Shown here: positions 1-10,203 of the stretch, piece after piece | Numbering within the stretch: the first letter of the stretch is position 1 | Layout: the number at the start of each line of letters is the position of its first letter | Assembly (NCBI GenBank): GCA_033239125.1 | Contig: BSWB01000005.1 | Span: 17,041,447-17,105,446, forward strand | Length of the DNA: 64,000 nt | Origin: Fagopyrum homotropicum | Lineage: Eukaryota > Streptophyta > Magnoliopsida > Caryophyllales > Polygonaceae | Reading direction: 5' to 3' | Notes under the pieces: model-generated | What the model saw: only the letters and a program-made list of their open reading frames with translations | Database searches by the model: none | What the model was told of the DNA's origin: nothing | Made by a program: the position numbers and the translations under genes

Positions 1-216
1 CAAACTCAAGATTGTACATGATCTTGGACTATAAATCAACTTCATCAACTACTTCATCACAATCATCAAGGAAAAAACGCTCTTACTCAACCTTCGCCAT
101 GAACCCCAACAACAATGTTAAGAGTGAAAAGGATGCTTCACCACCGCAACAAGGTGGTAGTCAACCCAAATCCAGCGAGAACCCGAGGGTTGAAGAATCC
201 ATTGGAGTGGAAGAGA
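1..216 (+). pseudogene. Zinc-ribbon gene copy 1, 5' part (split by element A1)
   Basis: Start of array copy 1: short leader, ATG at 99, then an Asn/Pro/Ser/Gln-rich N-terminus (MNPNNNV...). The frame is open up to 216, where element A1 begins, so the zinc-ribbon half lies 9.86 kb downstream at 10074-10203. Flanking bases AGAGA (212-216) and AAAGA (10074-10078) fit a 5-bp target-site duplication with one later change. Compared with copy 3 (33625) the two halves together cover the whole gene and no other break is seen in these pieces. The product is described under copy 3. Split this way it cannot make a normal protein. Confidence 0.7.
30..36 (+). promoter_or_regulatory. TATA box of zinc-ribbon gene copy 1
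   Basis: TATAAAT lies 69 bp upstream of the ATG at 99. The same box at the same distance precedes copies 3 and 5, and it is recognisable (ATATAAATA) before copy 4, so it is conserved across the tandem array. Assignment as the core promoter is an inference from sequence and spacing. Confidence 0.6.
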
Positions 217-1303
217 TGTAACGCCCCAAATTTTGGCGCGTTTTCGATAATTATTATTTTCGCCTTTTATCGATATTTTATTAGCTTAAATAATTTATAT
301 ATAATTTTTTTAAAGGTATTGTTCGGCATAAATTATCATTATTTTTCCAAGTATATTATTATTTTGGATACGTTCACGTATTCCCTTGTTACTATTTCAT
401 GGAAGAATTCAGAAAATTTCCCGATCCGAAAATCCCGCTCTAATTAAGTTTGATCGAGTTTATATAGTACTCTTTTGCTTTCCCTATTTTCATTTATATT
501 TTTTATTTCTTTTCTTTTTCAATATCTTTTCCCCTTTTCTTTATTCTTCTCCTTGCTCACTGATGAGAGCTTCTCTCCCTGACCTCTCAATGTCGACTCC
601 TCGCTTCTGCACCAGTGACACCTCACTCCTGCAGTCTAAACCTCTGTTCCTTCCTTGTCTCATGCAAGCGCCCAACACTCTCGTCAACCTCTCAATCTCT
701 GTATCCTCTCTTCTCCCTAACTCTCTGTGGATCTCCTCCTTCTACTTTATCTCTCCTTCATTAATTTGATCTCACCTCCCTACAACCCACAAAAAACTCG
801 TCTGGAGCACCACCGTCTTTCCCTGCCGTCATCTTGCGGAACCCACCGGAGGAACACGCAGCCGTCGCTAGACCCAGCTTCCACCCTGTTTTCTTCTATG
901 TCCCCTACAACTCTTTGAGCCGCCGGGAAGGGCACTGCTGCCGCCAGGGAGCTGTCAACCACTGAGAGCAGCAGGCCAGACGCCGGAGAAGCCTCATCTT
1001 GTGGCGCTCCACGCCTGCAACCAAGAAGGGCCGCCGGAAACAACGCCATCGCTTTGCCGGATCTGTGCAGCCTGCCCTGCCTCGTCCTGGCCTCTGCACC
1101 GCCTGCCTCTGTCGCCTGAAAGCATGGTTGCAGCCTTGTCGCCGAAGATCTTCCCTACACTCGCCGTCGAAGCTAGCCGGAGGAGCCCCGCCCATGGAAC
1201 CTCGCTGCTGGAGCCACGCAAGTTGCCGCCACCCTGTATTGCCCTTCCTAGCATACTTGTGTGTCGATTAGGAGGAAGCCCTTTTAGGGTATTTTCAAGT
1301 GAG

Positions 1304-1670
1304 CCCCACTTTTGGTATAATTGCAGAAAAGTACCCATATTTCATATTTATAATTTTTGCCCTATTTTCTTTAGAAGTTGCATCTATGCCCTTGTTGGAA
1401 TTAATTTCAGAATGTGCCCAATATTTTTGATATTGCAGTATTAAACCCATAATTTGAAATGTTAACAATATACCCTCATGCATAAATTATTTACATAAAT
1501 GAACCCATATATTATTTGTTGTTTATGACCCAAATTTGATGATTTAACTATTATGCCCTTGTTGAACTAATTTCGGATTATGGCCCAAGGATTTAATTGC
1601 GGATTTATGACGCATGTTGTGACGTTGGGTATTTTGCCTCGGAAAATATTTTAGCGGGAATTTAACCTTG
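1304..1670 (+). repeat. Degenerate array of CCC motifs with about 28-bp period in LTR
   Basis: CCC (usually TGCCC, GACCC or AACCC) recurs at 1304, 1334, 1360, 1389, 1417, 1446, 1473, 1504, 1529, 1556 and 1584. Intervals are 25-31 bp with a mean of 28.0. Weaker steps (CGC or CC) follow near 1611, 1637 and 1666. Between the CCCs the sequence is AT-rich and often contains ATTGCAG or TTATG. Units at 1389 and 1556 are the most alike. The same array occurs in A3 (17653-17827) and A4 (21551-21779). Confidence 0.7.
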
Positions 1671-1701
1671 GTTTTTAAAACAAGTTCCTTAGAGTTATAT
1701 G

Positions 1702-1705
<4 letters not shown>

Positions 1706-1783
<78 letters not shown>
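1706..1783 (+). repeat. (TA)n microsatellite in A1 5' LTR
   Basis: About 78 bp of uninterrupted TA dinucleotides. The counterpart in the A1 3' LTR (8650-8702) is shorter, as expected for slippage after insertion. Confidence 0.95.
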
Positions 1784-1785
<2 letters not shown>

Positions 1786-3118
1786 CGATCAAATTTAGCG
1801 TACGAGCTAAATTTGTTTAGTTTTGGTGCTCGGTTCGGGAACGACCCCGTAAAGGCCGAACGAGTCCAAGTCGACATCCGTTGATCGATTTTCATCTTTT
1901 GACGTCGCGTGAGTATCCTTCCCTCGATCTAGTTATATTTAGCGGTAGTATCATGCTAGGTTGGATCTAGCCTAACTTAGAGTGAATGCCCAAGTAGTGC
2001 CCATGAACCTTAGGTGAGTTTCGAGGATTCGATATTGTTTGATGGATTGATGTTGCTTCTAAGCTTGAGGTGTTGGTTATCTTGTGAGGGTGTTATAAGG
2101 TTTTAAGTTATATGGTTGGTCTTGTTAGCTTTTTGAGGCTCGAGGTGAGGTTGTATGATCTTGTGGAATTTGGGGTTAGGTTTGGCTTATCCTAGTTGTG
2201 TTGTGAGTTATGATCTTGCAAGATCCGAGGGTTCAGAAGTCTTAGGACTTTTAGCTTGTGTTGAGTGTGATGTGAGCATGACGGATTCTAGGACGCGGTC
2301 CTAGAATTGAGAGTCAAATGGTCTTGCGTAGATCATTTGTATAGAAGTCTAAGACTTCTATTGTGAGTGGGTTGTTGTTGATATAGTTATCTTCTTGTGA
2401 GCAGGTTATGGACTTCCTCCCTAAGGAAGCAATAGTGTTGTGAGTTGAGTGTGGTGACGAGGTAAGTCTCCGGACTTACTTAGCTTGTATTCCTTGTATT
2501 AGCATTGATGTGTGTTTGGTGGTGTGTGTTTATTGTTTATTGTTTATAACAACTAAACCGGAATTAGGATTACCGACCATTATATTATTTGGCCCAAGTG
2601 TATGATAACGGGCGGTGACATCACTGCCTAGCTCTTGCATAGAGCTAGGAGGTTCTTGGCGACTAGCCGTGCTTGTTAGACGGTTGGAGGCATCCGTACC
2701 GTTCCATGCCGGAAATGGGAACCGAGGCGAGTTTCGGGAGATTCTTGTGTCACAAAAGAAGTTGAATTAGAACGGGATATGACCTATAAATAATAAAGAT
2801 AATAAACCGGATTGTTGTGCTTATGAGTATGTTGTGTGTTTATGATGATTTACTTGTGTTTGTGTCTTTCCCATTGATTCTAATGCTTCGAATATGAGCT
2901 AACGGTTTTATACCGAATATTGTAGATTGCCTTGAAGGTTAGAAATGCGGCCGAGAGATCCGGAAGAGTGGGACGCCGGGGTTCCGTACATTTTAGGATT
3001 GGGTTTTGGGTGGAGTCAAGTTTGAGTATTGTATATTATTCATGTATATTGTATATCGTGTGGTGGCATTTGACCCTTGGTGTTTCATATCGGCTGAAGT
3101 CTTTTGTTGTTACAAAAC

Positions 3119-3131
3119 TGGTATCAGAGCC
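3119..3131 (+). promoter_or_regulatory. Primer-binding site of A1 (initiator tRNA-Met)
   Basis: TGGTATCAGAGCC begins 4 bp after the LTR end at 3114. This is the complement of the 3' end of plant initiator tRNA-Met and the usual primer site of Ty3/gypsy chromoviruses. Confidence 0.9.
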
Positions 3132-3300
3132 CTAGGTTGACAACAATGGCACTCGCAATCTTCTAATGGCCGAATAAGGAATAAATAGAACCCCACGGGT
3201 TCTGACTTTTTGTTTTCAAAATCAGATGCATGAGTCGGGGTAGAATGTACGGACCACCACTCCTTCCGCGGATCTCGGCAGCTTAGTTTATTGGAATTCT
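3132..3300 (+). other. Conserved post-PBS leader (candidate packaging region)
   Basis: This segment contains GACAACAATGGCACT, a pair of direct-repeat-like GGGTTCTG/AACCCC motifs and ACCACCACTCCT followed by GCGGATCT. The same blocks in the same order follow the PBS in A3 (19539), A4 (23497), B1 (32085), B' (36872) and B'' (44707), although the rest of the interiors differ. Location and conservation fit a packaging or dimerisation signal; that role is inferred. Confidence 0.5.
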
Positions 3301-5337
3301 ATATATATACGTATATATGTAGATATGTATAGTATATGTGGATTGTAGTTGCTTGATAGACGTGATTTATATGTATAGTGATATATGTGGACTATAGTAC
3401 ATGTTTGGATCTTGTATTTTTGTAATGGAATGCCGGATATGTTATATTATGAGTTATGTGGACATAAGACTTATATAGTCTTATATACGGTTTCTTATAT
3501 ATATAGTTATATATACATACACATATGGTATTCTGGTATTATATTAGTAGTAGTGGACCTTATAGTTAAGATGATAGGAAGCTATCAAAGCCCTTGGACA
3601 AACGCCTTTTTGGGCTTAGGATAGTGTACATACGAGGACGAATATGCTCAAGTATCGAGTTGAGAGCTACATTCAGGCGAACACCTTGGAGTTCTTGTAC
3701 TCCTTTAAGAGGATGTCGAAGAGGATGATTATAGATGACGTAAATGAAGGACAACCAAGAAAAAGAAAACTCGTGACAACTTAAGAGAAATTGAGATGGG
3801 GAACATACAAGAAAAAGTAGTAACACAAAGGTGTGGAAGTTGTTACAAAGAAGTAACTATTAGAAAGACAACAAGACCAATAGGCATAACAAACATAAGT
3901 TCTTCAAGAAGACGCGTGGACAACTGAAGATACGAATCGGGGAGGAGAGGGATACAATCTCACAAGGTTAAAGGAGACATTCCATTAAGATGTGAAGTTT
4001 TCTTTAGACGCTCCTAAGCATTTGAATCAAGACGAGAAGAGTGATCGAACCATTTGCTAAAGATTTAAGATACCGTACGTTAAGCTTACGAGGTACCAAA
4101 AAAGTAAAGTTTCAACATTACTAGAGTTATGAGAAGAAGGGCATGGTGGGGATTCACGTGGAATTGACCAATTTCCATTATGATAATAATACTAAGAAAC
4201 GCCAAGAAGGAGGAAGTGTGTATAAATGATGACCCCAAGATAACGAAAGACGAAACGAAGAGCTTTGATCGAGAGACTTAAGATACCAACCAAGAGGAGC
4301 ACGAGTGGATGCTAGCTAGGGCTATAATATTTGGGAAGGTGCTCTTGAATGACATCAAGGAAGAATAGTTAAGTCTATGAAAGGGAGTTATATGAAACAA
4401 CAAGGCAAAGAAGATATAGTAATCTTGGAGAAGTGAAAGGAAGTGTGGAACGTAAAAAGAGTTAAGGAAGGATGTGAAGTGTGAAATGAGCAAGTGAAGT
4501 TTAAGACAGAGTACCTTGAGAGGGTAGCCTTCAAGAGTATGGTAACATGGAGGGTAAGAAGAATGGTAAGTCATTGACATTGGAGAAGGTCAGTTATAAT
4601 TTAATTGGTGACATCCAAGAACGCATGTGTGTGGGATGGCTATTGATGAGTGTAGATGAGAAGAGTAGGCAAGGCAATGGCATGAAGGATCGGTAACAAG
4701 TGCTTGGAGAATTTCCGGTGGTTCGGTGTAAGTAGCGAAGAAGTATGTCAACTAAGTACAATTATCTTAATCAAGTAATATTGCATGGGATCAAAGCGAG
4801 TGAATGTATCAGACCTCCCAGGGAGTGATTGTAATGATCTTGTGCGACTTTCTTAGGTCATGGGATCGACATATGGGGAACGACACGGATCAGAACTTTT
4901 AATGCTTGATTGAGAGGACGCATGGTATGTTTGTTCTAATAAATGAATGGTATGTTTTCGCAAGCAAAACCGAGTCAGATGTTTCAGACTCACATGGAAG
5001 AGTCATGGTGGTTATGGCATGAAAAGGAGGAGCTAGATTAGGGCAACGCGGCAAGCTTAGAGTTATGATGTTAAGTGTTTGGTGGAGTAATGAGTGGATC
5101 TTTGTGTGATTGTGGTTGAGAAATTTCGCCTAAGGGCATACCGGTACGGTTTTGAAATTGTTCATGGAATACAAAGAGATGGATAAGGTGACGAACAAGA
5201 GTAAGAGAAGTTTTGAAGTTGTTGTTGATATGAAGGGTACAAGAAATACATGAAAGATTGAGGTCACAACCTCTACAGTCGGTTTGACATTACATAAGGA
5301 AAGTGAAGTATAATTTCTACACCTACTTGAATAAAGG

Positions 5338-5535
5338 ATGTCTATGGTGAAAGCTTATGTAGAATATGAAGAGCTCCTCCCATATGTCGGGATGTCAGGG
5401 AAAGAAAAGAAGATAAGATCGATTAGTTATAAGGCACGATTAAGTCTTAGAGTTAGGACCTTTGTGACTGAACATTTGTGCGAGATCGGGAAATATTATT
5501 ATCACCATTCCTTCGAAAAGGAAAAAGGGGATTAA
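5338..5535 (+). other. Small frame conserved between A1 and A4, function unknown
   Basis: This 65-codon frame begins MSMVKAYVEYEEL. A4 has the same start (25494) inside a longer frame and the first 20 residues differ only slightly; downstream the two diverge by frameshifts. No known domain is recognised. It may be a pol remnant or a chance open frame in a conserved leader, so I do not claim it is a gene. Confidence 0.3.
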
Positions 5536-6014
5536 GTTGAAATATTGCATAACCAAGACTTCAAGAGTCGGAAGACTCGAGCAAGTCCCTCGAGGTCAGG
5601 AGATGAAGGGTCTTTGAAAGAGGACGGTCGACATTGTAGCTACAGATGGAATAATACACATGTTTAAAGGACATCACCCCAACGAATCGGGGTAGATCAT
5701 TAGTATCATGACCACTTGTAAAGTGATAAGGCAAGGTTATGTCGGTTATTGTGTTATGTGACGGGATAGAAAAGACGGAACCGGAGATACCACAGAGTCT
5801 CAATACGTCAAAATGTGGATTTTTCCACTAAGGTCAAGTTGGACTCTATTCCGATATCTAAGGTGCCGTATGGAATGCCACTTGTGAAGAGACATGAGTT
5901 GTGGAAGCAAGTGAACGAGCGTTTGCAAGAACTTATTGAAAAGAGTTCATTGAAATTAGTGAAATGTTATTAAGAATTCCGAAGGTTATCTTAAACTCTT
6001 GATTTGAAGTTATT

Positions 6015-6400
6015 ATGGAGAACACCGGTTTGCGAGAAGAGAGACAGTTATCTCCGTTTTTGAACGTCGATTACCGTGAGTTGAACAAGATAATGGTGAA
6101 GGACAAGTATCCCTTACAACAAATTGACGATCTACTCGATCGGTCACGAAGGTCGGTAGTCTCTTCTAAGAATGATTTAAGGTCTGTTTGTCACAAATTG
6201 AGAATTCAAGATGTGGGTATTGCAATTACGACATTCCCGACGAACCATGGTCACTATGGGTTGTAGTCATTCAATATAGGCTTACTAATGCCCCGGATAA
6301 GATATTTTGGTCTACTCTTGAAGAAGAGAGAAGTTGTATGACAAGTTGTCTCGGGATGACAATCCCCGAAGGATGGTTTGAAGTGTACAAGTGATTCTCG
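6015..6400 (+). pseudogene. Reverse transcriptase remnant in A1
   Basis: Translation shows gypsy RT landmarks: a DYRELNKI-like segment followed by KDKYPLQQIDDLLD, then a decayed SK(I)DLRS block, a GHY motif and LTNAPDK. The catalytic YxDD box is not recognisable. Stops and frameshifts separate the blocks. A4 carries an equivalent remnant at 26190-26670. Confidence 0.75.
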
Positions 6401-6719
6401 AAGACAAGGTCTTGGTTGAGTATTGAAGAACGATATAAAAATAATAGCATACGTGTCTCGTTAGTAGAAGCGGTGTGCAATAAGTTCTTCCTTCGTTACC
6501 TGGAACTTGGAACAAGAATGAAGGGAACGTAACATCAAGTTTGGATTGACAAGGACCAAAACCAAGGTGAAAAATGGGAAGATTCGATCTTCTTGGTTAG
6601 AGACGATCAAAGAGAAAAATAATGGAAATGTTGCATTGAGAAAGACCAAGAAGAAGGTTGAGTTTCCGATATATTGGACCTTTTTGAGAGCTTAGCGCAA
6701 GTTGGGAAAGTGGTTTATG

Positions 6720-6960
6720 GTTGGCGTGGCCGCCGAGAGTAGAGGGTCTTCACCTGGTGTTTCATGTGAATCAATCGAGATAGTATGTACATGACTCGAG
6801 ACATACTGTCAGTCATGAGGATCTAGTGGCAGACGAGGAACCGATGAGGCTATGTGGAAGACGGAGAATAGTACATTTGGATGAGTTTTACGTTGAACTA
6901 ATAACATCGATAGAATCAACGAGTTAGACTAGTTATCCCCTTAGTTGAGTTGTATATGTG
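6720..6960 (+). pseudogene. Integrase C-terminal remnant in A1
   Basis: Fragments in broken frames resemble the end of chromovirus integrases: a PRVEG...VFHVN-like segment, a YVHDSRH-like segment and an EDLVADEEP segment, followed by an arginine-rich stretch. Almost all of integrase upstream is absent, because only about 400 bp separate it from the RT trace. The same short spacing is seen in A4. Confidence 0.55.
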
Positions 6961-7146
6961 TGTTGTTATAAGTTGTTTGTGCCCCGTGCGGGAATGTGTT
7001 TTATGATCGGTTATATATATTGCGATGGTGGTTGGAGAAGTTGTGTATACAAATTAGAAGATCTAAGCCTTCCTAGTTTGTGAGGTTTTACCTCGGCCTT
7101 AGAGACCGAGAAGTTCGGCGTATAGCAAGTATTGGGACAAAACTTG

Positions 7147-7163
7147 TTTTTAGGGGGATCTGA
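7147..7163 (+). promoter_or_regulatory. Polypurine tract of A1
   Basis: TTTTTAGGGGGATCTGA directly precedes the 3' LTR start at 7164. The preceding AAACTTG (7139-7145) and the G-run match the corresponding sites of A4 (27530) and B' (42077), the typical plus-strand primer site of this group. Confidence 0.8.
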
Positions 7164-8645
7164 TGTAATGCCCCAAATTTTGGCGCGTTTTCGATAATTA
7201 TTATTTTTGGCTTTTATCGATATTTTATTAGCTTAAATAATTTTTATATAATTTTTTTTAAAGGTATTGTTCGGCGTAAATTATTAATATTTTTCTGAGT
7301 ATATTATTATTTTGAATACGTTCGCGTATTCCCTTGTTATTATTTCATGGAAGAATTCGGAAAATTTTCCTATCAGAAAATCCCGCTCTAATTAAGTTTG
7401 ATCGAGTTTATATAGTACTCTTTTTCTTTCCCTATTTTCATTTATCTTTTTTATTTCTTTTCTTTTTCAATATCTTTTCCCCTTTTCTTTATTCTTCTCC
7501 TTGCTGGCTGATGAGAGCTTCTCTCCCCGACCTCTCAATGTCGACTCCTCGCTTCTGCACAAGTGACACCTCACTCCTGCAGTCTACACCTCTGTTCCTT
7601 CCCTGTCTTACGCAAGCGCCCAGCACTCTCGACAACCTCTCAATCTCTGTATCCTCTCTTCTCCCTAACTCTTTGTGGATCTCCTCCTTCTACTTCATCT
7701 CTCCTTCATTAATTTGATCTCACCTCCCTACAACCCACAAACAACTCGTCTGGAGCACCACCGTCTTTCCCTGCCGTCATCTTGCGGAACCCACCGGAGA
7801 AACACGCAGCCGTCGCCAAACCCAGCCTCCACCCTGTTTTCTTCTATGTCCCCTGCAACTCTTTGAGCCGCCGGGAAGGGCATTGCTGCCGCCAGGGAGC
7901 TGTCAACCACCGAGAGTAGCAGGCCAGACGCCGGAGAAGCCTCATCTTGTGGCGCTCCACGCTGAGACCAAGAAGGGCCGCTGGAACCAACGCCATCGCT
8001 TCACCGGATCTGTGCAGCCTGCCCTGCCTCGTCCTGGCCTCTGTACCGCCTACCTCTGTCGCCTGAAAGCAGGGTTGCACCCTTGTCGCCGGAGATCTGC
8101 CCTACACTCGCCGTCGAAGCTAGCCGGAGGAGCCCCGCCCATGGAACCTCGCTGTTGGAGCCACGCAGGCCACCGCCTCCTTGTATTACCCTTCCTAGCA
8201 TACTTGTGTGTCAATTAGGAGAAAGCCCTTTTAGGGTATTTTCAAGTGAGCCCCACTTTTGGTATAATTGCAAAAAAATACCCATATTTCATATTTATAG
8301 TTTTTGCCCTATTTTTTTAGAAGTTGCATCTATCCCCCTGTTGGAATTAATTTTAGAATGTGCCCAATATTTTGATATTACAGTTTTAAACCCATATTTT
8401 GAAATGTTAACAATATACCCTCATGCAGAAATTATTTACATAAATGAACCCATATATTATTTGTGGTTTATGACCCAAATTTGATGATTTAACTATAATG
8501 TCCTTGTTGAACTAATTTCAGATTATGGCCCAAGGATTTAATTGCGGATTTATGACGCATGTTATGACGTTGGGTATTTTGCACGGAAAATATTTTAGTG
8601 GGATTTTAACCTCGGTTTCTAAAACAAGTTCCTTAGAGTTATATG

Positions 8646-8704
<59 letters not shown>

Positions 8705-10073
8705 GATCAAATTTAGCGTACGAGCTAAATTTGTTTAGTATTGGTGCTAGGTTTGGGAACGACCCCGTAAAGGCCGAACGAGTCCAAGTCGACATCCGTT
8801 GATCGATTTCCGTCTTTTGACGTCGCATGAGTATCCTTCCATCGATCTAGTTATATTTAGCGGTAGTATCATGCTAGGTTGGATCTAGCCTAACTTCGAG
8901 TGAACGCCCAAGTAGTGGCCATGAACCTTAGGTGAGTTTCGAGGATTCAATATTGTCTGATGGATTGATGTTGCTTCTAAGCTTGAGGTGTTGGTTATCT
9001 TGTGAGGTTGTTATAAGGTTGTAAGTTATATGGTTGATCTTGTTAGCTTTTTGAGGCTCGAGGTGGGGTTGTATGATCTTGTGGATTTTGGAGTTAGGTT
9101 TGGCTTATCCTAGTTGCGTTGTGAGTTATGATCTTGCGAGATCCGAGGGTTTAGAAGTGTTGTGAGTAGGTTGTTGTTGATATAGTTATCTTCTTGTGAG
9201 CAGGTTATGGACTTCCTCCCTAAGGAAGCAAGAGTGTTCTGAGTTGAGTGTGGTGACGAGGTAAGTCTCCGGACTTACTTAGCTCGTATTCCTTGTATTA
9301 GCATTGATGTGTGTTTGGTGGTGTGTGTTTATTGTTTATTGTTTATAACAACTAAACCGGAATTAGGATTACCGACCTTTATATTATTTGGCCCAAGTGT
9401 ATGATAACGGGCGGTGACATCACTACCTAGCTTTTGCGTAGAGCTTGGAGGTTCTTGACGACTAGCCGTGCTGGTTAGACGGTCGGAGGCATCCGTACGG
9501 TTCCATACCGGAAATAGGGACCGAGGCGAGTTTCGGAAGATTCTCGTGTCACAAAAGAAGTTGAATTAGAACGGGATATGACTTAATAATAATAAAGATA
9601 ATAAATCGGATTGTTGTGCTTATGAGTATGTTGTGTGTTTATAATGATTTACTTGTGTTTGTGCCTTTCCCATTGATTCTAATGCTTCGAATATTAGCTA
9701 ACGGTTTTATACCGAATGTTGTAGATTGCCTTGCAGGTTAGAAATGCAGCCGAGAGATCTGGAAGAGTGGGCAGCCGGGGTTCCGTACATTTTAGGATTG
9801 GGTTTTGGGTGGAGTCGAGTTTGAGTATTGTATATTATTCATGTATATTGTATATCGTGTGGTGGCATTTGACCCTTGGTGTTTCATATCGGCTGAAGTC
9901 TTTTGTTGTTTTCTTTCGGGTTTCCTTTCATTGCATAAAAATGTATTTCGGTTTTGGCCTTTATTTGTATCTTGTTGCAAGATCCGGTGAAATTGTTGTC
10001 AAGCTAAGGGTCGGGACCCATTGTGAGGTCCCAACCCATAGCTCTTTGAGTCCTGCGGATTCGGGAAGTTACA
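7164..10073 (+). repeat. 3' LTR of element A1
   Basis: This 2910-bp LTR starts TGTAATGCCCC and ends TTACA. It is collinear with the 5' LTR over most of its length but differs by several indels: it has the 160-bp terminal segment (about 9909-10068) that the 5' LTR lost, and lacks the roughly 120-bp hairpin cluster present at 2240-2361. It contains the GTAAGTC hairpin at 9261-9278, a (TA)n tract and a TATA-like TTTATATAG at 7407-7415. Confidence 0.85.
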
Positions 10074-10203
10074 AAAGATAGAAGATATATTTGTGGTGAT
10101 GGGCTGTGCTAGATGCCATATATATTGTATGGTATCTAAGAAAACGCCAAAGTGTGCACAATGCGGCTCCACAAACCTGATTGTTATTCCCCCAGCGAAA
10201 TAA
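10074..10203 (+). pseudogene. Zinc-ribbon gene copy 1, 3' part
   Basis: Continuation of the gene cut at 216. It encodes the zinc-ribbon end (EDIFVVMGCARC, then KCAQCG) and stops at TAA 10201-10203. All four ribbon cysteines are present. Separated from its start by A1. Confidence 0.7.

Larger units (their letters stand above)
217..3114 (+). repeat. 5' LTR of element A1
   Basis: This LTR is 2898 bp, starts TGTAACGCCCC and ends TTACA. In order it holds a TATA-like TTTATATAG (460-468), a pyrimidine-rich tract, a GC-rich exon-like block (about 780-1260), a quasi-28-bp CCC array (1304-1670), a (TA)n tract, GTGAGT motifs at 1908 and 2014, three hairpins (2285-2361), the GTAAGTC hairpin (2462-2479) and a structured core (2590-2760). 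Compared with the 3' LTR it lacks about 160 bp immediately before the terminal TTACA. It retains about 120 bp of hairpin sequence that the 3' LTR has lost. Confidence 0.85.
3115..7163 (+). other. Interior of A1: non-coding leader and decayed pol traces
   Basis: The 4049 bp hold no frame longer than about 86 codons. The first 170 bp after the PBS are strongly conserved in all group A and B elements (see 3132-3300). From 3560 to about 4100 a purine-rich stretch matches the same region of A3 and A4. A 65-codon frame at 5338-5535 shares its first residues (MSMVKAYVEYEEL) with A4. Decayed pol follows at 6015-6400 and 6720-6960. I see no gag, protease or complete integrase. Confidence 0.7.
217..10073 (+). 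mobile_element. LTR retrotransposon A1, complete, non-autonomous (Ty3/gypsy, Tekay-like)
   Basis: Complete element of 9857 bp inserted in gene copy 1. It begins TGTAACGCCCC, ends TTACA, and has two long LTRs (217-3114, 7164-10073), a tRNA-iMet primer-binding site just after the 5' LTR and a purine tract just before the 3' LTR. The 4.05-kb interior has no long reading frame, only decayed traces of reverse transcriptase (about 6015-6330) and of the integrase C-terminus (about 6720-6960). Long LTRs, the PBS and those traces point to a Ty3/gypsy chromovirus of Tekay type. A4 has the same interior plan and length, so the non-coding form itself was amplified, which suggests mobilisation in trans. 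Confidence 0.85.

Noticed and set aside
1544..1895. ORFs encoding repeated Ile-Tyr on both strands
   Set aside because: They are only the (TA)n microsatellite read as codons.
3119..3131. tRNA-Met gene
   Set aside because: Only the complement of the tRNA 3' end is present, next to LTR ends; these are primer-binding sites. No complete tRNA cloverleaf was noticed in the window.
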